From Ignavibacteria bacterium (lineage in GTDB: Bacteria; Bacteroidota; Ignavibacteria; Ignavibacteriales; Melioribacteraceae), in NCBI GenBank assembly GCA_027347545.1, contig DAIEQT010000317.1, positions 1 through 10,556 on the forward strand: a stretch of 10,556 bases of DNA, read 5' to 3'. Below are positions 1 through 6,468 of this stretch, piece by piece (position 1 is the stretch's first letter; each line of letters starts with the position of its first letter). The position numbers were made by a program, and so were the translations under genes. The notes below the pieces were generated by a model. That model was not told the DNA's origin, did not search any database, and worked only from the letters and a program-made list of their open reading frames with translations.

Positions 1-803
1 TTAGAAAGCTCGTCAATTTCAATTTGAGTTTTACCAAGATCATCAGTCCTTTTGTTAAGATCTTCCAGAATCAGAATAACATTATCAACAGTTAGTCCCT
101 CTTCACTGAACGGAATCAGAATAATCTTGGAAAGATATTCCGTTCCTTCTTTGATAAATGGAATTTTGGTTGTAACAGTTTCGTTAGATGATACAACTGT
201 CTCTAGATTCTTTTTGAAAAGAATCTGCGATAACTTTTTGTTTTGCTTAATGGAATCTGCTTCAAAAAGAAAATCGTAAGCTGAGTTACTTTGTTCCGAG
301 CTTTCTTTGATAACACCATCGGTATCTGCGATTACAAAAAAGTCTCCGATGTGATTAAGAAAACTTTTAAACTCCGGTGCTTTTGAAAACGACAAATGTG
401 TTTTTCTTGTGTCGACTTTTACATCTTCAATGATCAGAATTCCGCCTGCGCTTTCATCTTCCAGAGTAATTGGGGTACCTTTTACCAGGATGGAAACTTG
501 CATACCTCTGTAAGATTTGCTGACGGAGATTTGCTTTTCAAAACTTTCCCCTTTTTGAATGAGCTCAAGTTCCGGACGAATATCTATTTTCTCGAAAAGT
601 CTGTTATCGTAAACACTTTGCCCAACTGCATTGGCGGGGCTTTCGCCAAGCACTCCCGGGAAATTGAAAAAGTTAGAATTGACAAACTTAATTTTCCAAT
701 TACTCTGGAAGATCAAAATTCCGATAGGCGCGAACTCCAAGATTTCCTTAAATGAAATTTCGGCTCGTGTTTGCTCGAATGTTTTGTTCTGAGTTGGAGG
801 CAT
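1..803 (-). CDS. PAS-domain sensor/signalling protein, N-terminal part (C-terminus beyond window)
   Basis: The frame stays open from an ATG at 803 to the left edge, giving 267 residues without a stop; the protein continues outside. Residues about 18-128 read as a PAS domain: it opens with an EILEFAPIGILIF-type start, then a WKIKFVNSNFF segment and a closing strand GGILIIEDV. Residues about 143-249 look like a second, more divergent PAS-like unit (FLNHIGDFFVIADTDGVI, ending VILILEDL). From about 250 the chain turns charged and helical (NKRTDDLGKTQIEIDEL), like the coiled-coil linker that usually leads to a histidine kinase, GGDEF or phosphatase output domain; that output is not visible. No signal peptide or membrane segment is seen, so a cytoplasmic sensor is likely. 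An in-frame TGA lies two codons upstream of the ATG, so this start is the first available; no good Shine-Dalgarno is present. It follows waaA by 115 nt on the same strand. PAS is fairly secure; the output class is unknown. Confidence 0.8.
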   Translation of the reverse strand, partial: MPPTQNKTFEQTRAEISFKEILEFAPIGILIFQSNWKIKFVNSNFFNFPGVLGESPANAVGQSVYDNRLFEKIDIRPELELIQKGESFEKQISVSKSYRGMQVSILVKGTPITLEDESAGGILIIEDVKVDTRKTHLSFSKAPEFKSFLNHIGDFFVIADTDGVIKESSEQSNSAYDFLFEADSIKQNKKLSQILFKKNLETVVSSNETVTTKIPFIKEGTEYLSKIILIPFSEEGLTVDNVILILEDLNKRTDDLGKTQIEIDELS

Positions 804-836
804 CAGTAATCAGCTCATTAAATGCAGTTCAATTTA

Positions 837-864
837 TAAAATATGCTCTATAAATTAAAATATG
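837..864. repeat. 9-nt direct repeat upstream of the PAS gene
   Basis: TAAAATATG occurs at 837-845 and again at 856-864, 19 nt apart. On the minus strand this reads CATATTTTA twice, 34 nt and further upstream of the PAS-protein start codon, in the AT-rich 115-nt gap after waaA. It could be a promoter-proximal binding site or simple AT-rich coincidence; the sequence alone does not decide. Confidence 0.35.
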
Positions 865-918
865 ATGCGTTCTTTCTTCCTTTTACGAAAATTTGCAGAG
901 CACCGATAGACTAGTTTA

Positions 919-2196
919 TCATAAAATCTTGTAAATCTCTTGAAGAATCTTTTGAGTAGCGCCGATATTGGCTTTTACATAGTCCGCGCAAATTTGTCCC
1001 TTCTCGGCACGTAATTTTTCGTTACTAAAAAGAGTTCTCAAAACCCGGTAAGCTTCTTTTTTATTTTTGATTGTAATTCCGCCACCGTTTTTTACCATAA
1101 CCAGCGCTTCCTGGCTGTTTTCATGTTTAGGACCAAAAACAACCGGAATTCCATAAACTGCCGGTTCAAGTACATTATGTATTCCTTGCCTGAAACTACC
1201 GCCAACATATGCAATATGCGCGTAATAATACAAAGTCAACAACACACCAATCGAATCAATGATAATTATGCGCTCATCTTTGTAATTGTTAAGCAGCGAA
1301 AAGCGGATTGATTCATATTTGCCATGGAACTGATTCTCTAAATTTTCAACATGTAGAACCGTTGGCTCGTGAGGGACAATGATTGTTATTACCCGCTCAT
1401 CGTTTTTCATCACTTTCATCAATGCCGGAAGCAAAACTTCTTCATCACTTTCCCACGAACTGCCAAGCACAAAAACTTTTTTCCCTTTGAAGAAATCCTC
1501 GCGGAAAAGTTTCTTTTGTTTGGCTTCCAAACTTTTTTGATATACCCGGTCGAATCTGGTATCGCCTACGGCAGTTAATTTGTTTTTTTCTAATTCAAAC
1601 TCTGCAAAGTTTGCAGAATCATTTTCAGAAACTGTAAGAATTTTTGTAAAACAAGAAAAGAGGGCCTTGTGAAAGCTTTTTGCTACCGGCCATTTGCGTT
1701 GAGTTTTTTTACGCATCGTTGCGTCAACAATCATACACGGAATGGATTTCTGTTCGAGCTGCCAAATCATGTTAGGCCAGATATCGTAACGCATAAAAAT
1801 TGCCAGATTCGGACGGACTAAATTTAAAAACCGTTTGGCGGCAATAGCTGTGTCGAACGGGAAATAAGCAATAATATCTGCAAATGAATATTTAAGCGAA
1901 TTTGTGTAGCCGGACGGAGAGAAAAAAGTAACAACTACATTAACACCTTTTTCCGCTTTAATTCGCTCTATAATTGGCTTTGCTTGTTCAAACTCTCCCA
2001 TAGAAGCCGAATGAAACCAAACCATTTTCTTTTTACGGTCAACTCCGGCAAGATCAATAATCAAATTTTCGAAAAGCTTTCTTCTTCCCTTTAAGCCGGT
2101 TTTAATTTTAGGATGAAATAACTGCGCGAAGAAAATAAATGTCTTTGCGAATGGAATAAATGAGAGATTATAAAACCAGTACCAGATTGTTTTCAT
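919..2196 (-). CDS. waaA: 3-deoxy-D-manno-octulosonic acid (Kdo) transferase WaaA/KdtA
   Basis: Transfers Kdo from CMP-Kdo to lipid A precursor at the inner face of the cytoplasmic membrane (GT30 family). With the start at 2196 the protein is 425 residues, the usual family size. Residues 1-30 are hydrophobic and aromatic, fitting the N-terminal membrane anchor. The N-terminal lobe has WFHSASMGE at 60-68 with the conserved catalytic-type Glu at 68, FFSPSGY at 91-97, and YFPFD at 111-115 followed by RPNLAIFMRYDIWPN; the usual METELWPN is changed to MRYDIWPN here. GDTRFDRV (211-218), a PHEP motif (275-278) and GGSF-x4-HNVLEPA (332-346) are the C-terminal nucleotide-binding signatures. The frame can be extended to 2259, but the ATG at 2196 forms an ATGA overlap with the stop of the upstream glycosyltransferase and gives the proper family N-terminus, so translational coupling is likely and I chose it. 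No separate ribosome binding site is visible. Confidence 0.93.
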   Translation of the reverse strand: MKTIWYWFYNLSFIPFAKTFIFFAQLFHPKIKTGLKGRRKLFENLIIDLAGVDRKKKMVWFHSASMGEFEQAKPIIERIKAEKGVNVVVTFFSPSGYTNSLKYSFADIIAYFPFDTAIAAKRFLNLVRPNLAIFMRYDIWPNMIWQLEQKSIPCMIVDATMRKKTQRKWPVAKSFHKALFSCFTKILTVSENDSANFAEFELEKNKLTAVGDTRFDRVYQKSLEAKQKKLFREDFFKGKKVFVLGSSWESDEEVLLPALMKVMKNDERVITIIVPHEPTVLHVENLENQFHGKYESIRFSLLNNYKDERIIIIDSIGVLLTLYYYAHIAYVGGSFRQGIHNVLEPAVYGIPVVFGPKHENSQEALVMVKNGGGITIKNKKEAYRVLRTLFSNEKLRAEKGQICADYVKANIGATQKILQEIYKIL

Positions 2197-3185
2197 AAGT
2201 TGGGTAGAAAGTTTTGAAGATGATTTAGCACATTGTGCGGCGTAACGTCTTTCATACATTTAAAGTGCTTCTTGGGACAAGTTGATTTACCAATATGACT
2301 ACATGGGCGGCAAAATAGCGAATTATTTTCTAAGATTAAATTTTGCACTCCGTACGGTGCAAAACCAAACTCTTTAACTGTTGAACCAAATATTGCTGCT
2401 ACCGGAACACCAACAGAAGCGGCTATGTGCATCAGTCCGGAATCGTTTGTAACGATAAGCTTACATAATTTCATATCAGCGGCAATCTGAAAAAGATTAT
2501 CATCGTTCTGAAGATTAATTGAACCGGGAATTTGTTTTGAGATTTCACCACACAATTGCTTTTCTGATTTCCCGCCAAACAAAACAATGTGGAATCCGAG
2601 TTTAGCTAGCTCATTTCCAAGTTCTACAAAGTATTCCGGCGGCCATCGTTTTGTAAAATGCTTAGCCCCGGGCGCGAATCCAATATATTTTTTCCCACTT
2701 TCAAGTGATGACTTAATCTCCGCCGGTAAAAATAATTCTAAACCAGCTTGGTCAAGTTCCACTCCAGCGGCTTCTGCGTATCTCTGAACAATAGATTTGT
2801 TCTCTTTCAAAAAATTTATTTTTAGATAGACAAGCAAGAGTTTAGCAAGTGTTGGTTTTACAAACATTAGAATGTTGCCGACAATTCCTCTGGTAAGTTT
2901 TCTGCTGCGCCAGTTGTTCTGCAAATCAATTATGAGGTCATATTTCTCATTCGATAGTTCAGTTTTTAACTCAGCTTCGCGCGTCTTATCAAAAATTATC
3001 AGCTTGGTAATGTTTGGGTTTTGAGAATACACATCCGAAAATTCCTTACGAACAGCAAAATGGATTTCCGCTTCCGGGTATTTAACCTTTAACGCACTTA
3101 TAATTGGAGTTGTTAGGAGTACATCTCCGAGCGAGCTAAAACGGATTACAAGGATTTTACCGGTCTGATTGATAGAATTTCCAAT
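2193..3185 (-). CDS. Glycosyltransferase family 9 (ADP-heptose:LPS heptosyltransferase-like)
   Basis: Probable inner-core lipopolysaccharide heptosyltransferase (WaaF/WaaC/RfaF class), cytoplasmic face of the inner membrane, likely donor ADP-heptose. From 3185 the product is 330 residues, normal for the family. The N-terminal Rossmann fold starts with KILVIRFSSLGD (residues 10-21) and LLTTPIISALK; the C-terminal lobe has FAPGAKHFTKRWP (170-182) and TNDSGLMHIAASVGVP (246-261), both classic GT9 motifs. A Cys cluster C292-x2-C295-x7-C303-x6-C310 sits near the end. The start is problematic: the first ATG/GTG/TTG-type start in frame is GTG at 3032, which would delete 51 residues including SSLGD. 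Between the in-frame stop at 3192-3194 and that GTG only ATT (3185) or ATC (3173) could initiate. I give the longest version. Its stop overlaps waaA by ATGA, which supports a shared lipopolysaccharide role. Exact sugar specificity cannot be told from sequence. Confidence 0.85.
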   Translation of the reverse strand: MGNSINQTGKILVIRFSSLGDVLLTTPIISALKVKYPEAEIHFAVRKEFSDVYSQNPNITKLIIFDKTREAELKTELSNEKYDLIIDLQNNWRSRKLTRGIVGNILMFVKPTLAKLLLVYLKINFLKENKSIVQRYAEAAGVELDQAGLELFLPAEIKSSLESGKKYIGFAPGAKHFTKRWPPEYFVELGNELAKLGFHIVLFGGKSEKQLCGEISKQIPGSINLQNDDNLFQIAADMKLCKLIVTNDSGLMHIAASVGVPVAAIFGSTVKEFGFAPYGVQNLILENNSLFCRPCSHIGKSTCPKKHFKCMKDVTPHNVLNHLQNFLPNL

Positions 3186-3234
3186 GTTTTCTTAGTATAG
3201 CCGAAATTTACCAAATTTTGCTTTCTCTTGGCGG

Positions 3235-3265
3235 TTGGAAGTATAAACTCACTTACTTATTTTTG
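3235..3265 (+). promoter_or_regulatory. Candidate promoter of the small plus-strand gene
   Basis: TTGGAA at 3235-3240 and TATTTT at 3258-3263 are 17 nt apart, each matching four of six sigma-70 consensus bases. The same stretch reads TATTTTTG at 3258-3265, an exact match to the Bacteroidota -7 pattern TAnnTTTG. Transcription would start near 3270, leaving a leader of under 20 nt before the ATG at 3288. This also argues against the alternative TTG start at 3228. Pattern match only. Confidence 0.4.
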
Positions 3266-3287
3266 GTTAGAACAAAACGGAACTGAT

Positions 3288-3557
3288 ATGACAACTTTAC
3301 CTCCTCCGGCAGTTAAATTTTTCCCGGAAGACTCAATTGAAAAACAATGCTATGGAATTGCAGAATCTCTAAAAGATTTTTTACCTATCCCAAACGATAG
3401 AAACCGTCTCGGTTTTAATTTGTACAGACTTGTTAAAGGCGAAGGCGATGCACCGGAAATTATTGTAAGAAACGCCAAATTAAAAGTTGAAGGAATTTCT
3501 CTTGCTGATTTGGCTAAGAAGATAGAAGAAGAAATTGCGAAGGTTAAAAAAGGCTGA
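3288..3557 (+). CDS. Small hypothetical protein, 89 residues
   Basis: I do not recognise this family. It is the only plus-strand gene in the window and lies between the divergent GT9 gene and the convergent fbp. The product is 89 residues, soluble, without signal peptide or membrane segment. It begins with a proline-rich stretch (TLPPPAVKFFPED), contains one Cys (residue 21), a central LPIPNDRNRLGFNLYRLVKGEG segment and a charged C-terminal helix rich in Glu and Lys (ADLAKKIEEEIAKVKKG). The amino-acid mix, mid-range hydrophobicity and coherent helix pattern look like a real protein rather than a shadow. A TTG at 3228 could extend it by 20 residues, but the ATG at 3288 has GGAA a few bases upstream and a candidate promoter between the two starts. 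A minus-strand frame across the same bases (3350-3589) looks unnatural. The stop codon touches a heptad repeat element. Confidence 0.6.
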   Translation: MTTLPPPAVKFFPEDSIEKQCYGIAESLKDFLPIPNDRNRLGFNLYRLVKGEGDAPEIIVRNAKLKVEGISLADLAKKIEEEIAKVKKG

Positions 3558-3635
3558 AAGTAGAAAGTTGATAGTGGAGAATTAATCATCGTTTAATTCT
3601 CCATTCGTAATTCAAAATTCCTAAGTCCTAATTGT
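3556..3635. repeat. Degenerate 7-nt tandem repeats in two inverted arms
   Basis: The gap between the small plus-strand gene and fbp is built of heptads. The left arm has four units, GAAAGTA, GAAAGTT, GATAGTG and GAGAATT (3556-3583). The right arm has six units, TAATTCT, CCATTCG, TAATTCA, AAATTCC, TAAGTCC and TAATTGT (3594-3635). The arms are in inverted orientation and keep the same 7-nt phase around a hairpin centred at 3589. The repeat begins inside the stop codon of the plus-strand gene and ends just before the fbp stop codon. It resembles the heptanucleotide short tandem repeats known from cyanobacterial intergenic regions, but homology is not claimed. Confidence 0.7.
3575..3603. terminator. 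Perfect 11-bp hairpin between convergent genes, possible bidirectional terminator
   Basis: TGGAGAATTAA (3575-3585) and its exact reverse complement (3593-3603) are separated by a 7-nt loop. It lies between the convergent small gene and fbp, where a two-way terminator is expected. Neither side is followed by a clear T run, so it may instead be only the centre of the heptad repeat element. Confidence 0.4.
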
Positions 3636-3637
3636 TT

Positions 3638-4660
3638 TTAATACGCTTCTCTCGCCTCACTCAAGAATTTTTCTACAAGTAATACATCTTTTTCGCTGCC
3701 AATATAAATTGGTGTGCGTTCATGTAATGCTTCCGGTTTTTTATCTAGAATTCTCCCTTTACCATCTGTAGCTCTTCCGCCCGCGGCTTCTACAATGAAA
3801 GACATAGGATTACATTCATAACACAAGCGGAGTTTTCCCTTCGCGTTTCTTCTATCGCCCGGATAAATAAAAATGCCGCCGTAAAGCAATGTGCGGTGAA
3901 CATCCGCCACCATTGAACCAACGTAACGGGCTTGATAAGGTTTTCCCTCAAAGTAATTCGCTTGCAAATATTTGATGTAATCCTTCAAACCTTTTGGCCA
4001 CGAAAAATAGTTGCCTTCATTCAAGCTATAAATTCTTCCTTGCTTTGGAATTTTAATATCATCGTGCGAAAGAAGAAACTCGCCAAATGCCGGATCCAAA
4101 GTAAATCCGAAAACTCCATGTCCGTGTCCGGCAGTGTAAACAAAAATTGTACTTGAGCCATACAAAATATAACCGGCAACTTCTTGTTTGTATCCTTGCT
4201 GAAGACAATCTTCAAGTGTGCCGGGGCCATCACCTTCACTAACACGTTTATAGATTGAAAAAATTGTACCGATGCTGATATTCGCGTCAATGTTGGAAGA
4301 GCCGTCAAGCGGATCGAACAGTAAAACATATTTGCCGATTTTTTGGTGAGGCGGCAGATGAATAATGTCTTCCTCTTCTTCGCTTGCCATTACACAGAAA
4401 TGCCCGCCATGATCCATGGCTTTAATTAACATTTCGTGAGCGAACATATCAAGCTTCTTAACTTTTTCACCATGAACATTTTCATCTCCGGTAAAACCAA
4501 GTATGTTAGCCAAACCGGCTTTGTTAACTTCCAAAGAAATTAATTTTGCAGCGAGTCCAAGTTGAAGAAGAATTGCTGAAAGTTCTCCGGTAGCTTCCGG
4601 GTGTAGTTTTTCACCTTCGATGATGTGACGCGGGAGAGTCATGAATCTTTTTGAAGCCAT
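3638..4660 (-). CDS. fbp: Fructose-1,6-bisphosphatase, class I
   Basis: Hydrolyses fructose 1,6-bisphosphate to fructose 6-phosphate and phosphate, a committed gluconeogenic step, in the cytoplasm. At 340 residues it has normal class I length. Metal-site motifs are intact: an acidic run SEEEED (93-98), DPLDGSSN (116-123) and YECNPMSFIVEAAGG (281-295), where Glu282 corresponds to the conserved ligand. Substrate-binding parts are also present: EGNYFSW (215-221), RYVGSMVADVHR (245-256) and a YPGDRRNAKGKLRL stretch (266-279) contacting phosphate. The residues that bind AMP in the mammalian enzyme cannot be judged here. The ATG at 4660 is preceded by an unusually strong Shine-Dalgarno overlapping the stop of the upstream ABC gene, nine bases away, so the gene is probably the last of the minus-strand operon. 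The link to the exporter looks positional rather than functional. Confidence 0.96.
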   Translation of the reverse strand: MASKRFMTLPRHIIEGEKLHPEATGELSAILLQLGLAAKLISLEVNKAGLANILGFTGDENVHGEKVKKLDMFAHEMLIKAMDHGGHFCVMASEEEEDIIHLPPHQKIGKYVLLFDPLDGSSNIDANISIGTIFSIYKRVSEGDGPGTLEDCLQQGYKQEVAGYILYGSSTIFVYTAGHGHGVFGFTLDPAFGEFLLSHDDIKIPKQGRIYSLNEGNYFSWPKGLKDYIKYLQANYFEGKPYQARYVGSMVADVHRTLLYGGIFIYPGDRRNAKGKLRLCYECNPMSFIVEAAGGRATDGKGRILDKKPEALHERTPIYIGSEKDVLLVEKFLSEAREAY

Positions 4661-4662
4661 TT

Positions 4663-4671
4663 CTCCTCCTT
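4663..4671 (-). promoter_or_regulatory. Strong ribosome binding site of fbp
   Basis: On the minus strand the bases read AAGGAGGAG, an extended anti-16S match placed four nt (counted from AGGAGG) before the fbp ATG. It overlaps the TAA of the upstream ABC gene. It is the only near-perfect Shine-Dalgarno in the window; the other starts have weak or no match, so fbp is likely translated well independently of coupling. Confidence 0.8.
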
Positions 4672-6457
4672 ATGCGGATTTAAGTTCTTGATCCTTATAC
4701 TGAAGTTGGTAGAGCTTATAATAAATGCCTTTGTGGGCAAGAAGTTCTTGATGTGTTCCCGCTTCCTTCAATTCACCTTTGTGCATGACTAAAATCTTAT
4801 CTGCATTTTGAATTGTTGATAGACGATGCGCAATTACTATAGAAGTTCTTCCAACGAGAAGTTTTTCTATCGCGTTCTGGATTAGGATTTCAGTTTCTGT
4901 ATCAACACTTGAAGTAGCTTCATCCAAAATTAGAATTTGAGGATTGTAAGCCAGCGCGCGGGCAAACGAAATCAATTGTTTTTGTCCGACGCTAAGTGTA
5001 GCTCCTTTCTCTTTTACAACTTCATCATAACCGTTTGGAAGCTGCGAAATAAACTTATCGGCACCAACAAATTTTGCCGCATCGATTATTTGTTCATCGG
5101 TAATATCTTTATTGCCAAGACTAATATTTGATTTTATTGTGCCGCTAAAAAGGAAAACATCTTGCAGAACCATGGCGATATACTTTCTTAGCTCGCTCTT
5201 ATTCAAATCGCGAATGTCAATTCCATCCAGAGTAATGCTTCCTTTTTGTATATCGTAGAAACGCGTAAATATATTTATGATGCTTGTTTTGCCGGCTCCG
5301 GTTGCGCCAACAATTGCAATTCTTTCACCCGGATCTATCTTGAAGGAAACATTTCTCAGCACGTACTCTTCCGGATTGTAAGCGAACCAGACATTCTTAA
5401 ACTCAACTTCACCTTTGATGGACTTTAAGGTTTTCGGCTCTGCCGGATTTTGAATTATTGTATTGTCATCAAGCAGCTTGAAAATTCTTTCTGACGAAGC
5501 CATTGCTGTTTGAAGTATGTTGTACTTATCGGAAAGATCACGTACCGGGCGCCAGAACATTTCTGTGTATTGCAAGAAAGCCAGCAGCACGCCAATGGTG
5601 AGATTTTTCTGTATCACTTCTCCGCCGCCGTACCAGATTATCAATCCAACAGAAATTACACTCAGCATTTCCACTACCGGGAAAAATACAGCATGATAGA
5701 AGACAGATTGAATATTCACATCTTTATTGTCTTTATTGATTGAAGAGAAATTTTTCAACTCCTCTTTTTCTTTAGCGAAGATTTGGACTACATTCATTCC
5801 CGTTATTCGTTCTTGCATGTAAGAGTTTAATCTTGCAAGGTGCTTGCGTACATCGCGATAATTTTCTCTAACTTTTTTGCGGAATAGAAATGTAGCGTAA
5901 AAAAGCGCAGGTAAAACAGCGAGCGTTACCAAAGAAAGATCCCAGGACATAGCGAACATGAAAATGAATATCCAGACGATGCTGAAGATGTCGCTGAAAA
6001 TTGAAACGATGCCGGAGGAAAACATATCGTTCAGAGAATCAACATCATTTGTTACGCGGGTTACAGTTCTGCCAACGGGAGTCTTATCAAAATATTTTAG
6101 CGCGAGCTTTTGAACATGAGAGAAAAGCTGAATACGTAGATCGTAAACAATTTTTTGTCCGGTAAGTTCTGTGTAGTAAGTAAGAAAATATTGTATCAAC
6201 GCTTGAAGCATCAGCGAGCCAAGCAGAACAGCACAAACAACGAGCAATCCGTTAAAATCTTTGTTTTGGATTTTATCATCGAAAGCGATTTTAGAAAGAT
6301 ATGGACGAAGCGGACCAAGCGCAGAAACTACAATGTTCAAAATAATCGCGAGGATAATGTACTTTTTGTACGGCTTTATGTAAGTAAGCAATCTGCGCAT
6401 TAACTGCGAGTCGTAAGCTTTGCCTAATATGTCATCGTCTTTTTGTTGATCTGCCAT
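4670..6457 (-). CDS. ABC exporter half-transporter, catalytic-Glu subunit of a heterodimer
   Basis: Inner-membrane exporter subunit of 595 residues with a fused six-helix membrane domain (about 30-320) and a nucleotide-binding domain (about 350-590). Hydrophobic spans are visible near 32-52, 70-92, 150-170, 172-192, 258-278 and 285-300. The ATPase part has Walker A GATGAGKTS (384-392), Q-loop Gln432, Walker B ILILDE (508-513) with the catalytic Glu, D-loop SSVD and the switch His544. The signature is LSVGQ (488-492) instead of LSGGQ. Together with the partner upstream, which has LSGGQ but Asp for the catalytic Glu, this is the TM288/BmrD-type half. The gap to the partner's stop is 11 nt; the start ATG has only a purine-rich AGAAAAGAAAAA stretch upstream. 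Substrate unknown: multidrug or lipid export are both possible. Confidence 0.93.
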   Translation of the reverse strand: MADQQKDDDILGKAYDSQLMRRLLTYIKPYKKYIILAIILNIVVSALGPLRPYLSKIAFDDKIQNKDFNGLLVVCAVLLGSLMLQALIQYFLTYYTELTGQKIVYDLRIQLFSHVQKLALKYFDKTPVGRTVTRVTNDVDSLNDMFSSGIVSIFSDIFSIVWIFIFMFAMSWDLSLVTLAVLPALFYATFLFRKKVRENYRDVRKHLARLNSYMQERITGMNVVQIFAKEKEELKNFSSINKDNKDVNIQSVFYHAVFFPVVEMLSVISVGLIIWYGGGEVIQKNLTIGVLLAFLQYTEMFWRPVRDLSDKYNILQTAMASSERIFKLLDDNTIIQNPAEPKTLKSIKGEVEFKNVWFAYNPEEYVLRNVSFKIDPGERIAIVGATGAGKTSIINIFTRFYDIQKGSITLDGIDIRDLNKSELRKYIAMVLQDVFLFSGTIKSNISLGNKDITDEQIIDAAKFVGADKFISQLPNGYDEVVKEKGATLSVGQKQLISFARALAYNPQILILDEATSSVDTETEILIQNAIEKLLVGRTSIVIAHRLSTIQNADKILVMHKGELKEAGTHQELLAHKGIYYKLYQLQYKDQELKSA

Positions 6458-6468
6458 GTTTTTCTTTT

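Noticed and set aside
396..755. Open plus-strand frame of 119 codons
   Set aside because: It lies antisense to the PAS-domain gene, whose minus-strand reading is clearly protein-like; the plus reading has no family features.
2197..2259. N-terminal extension of waaA to 2259
   Set aside because: The extra 21 residues overlap the end of the GT9 gene and are not like WaaA; the ATGA overlap start fits family length.
3350..3589. Minus-strand frame of 79 codons over the small plus-strand gene
   Set aside because: Its composition is unnatural (runs of Ser/Phe/Leu) and it mirrors the better supported plus-strand protein.
3556..3635. CRISPR array
   Set aside because: Units are only 7 nt, degenerate and without spacers.
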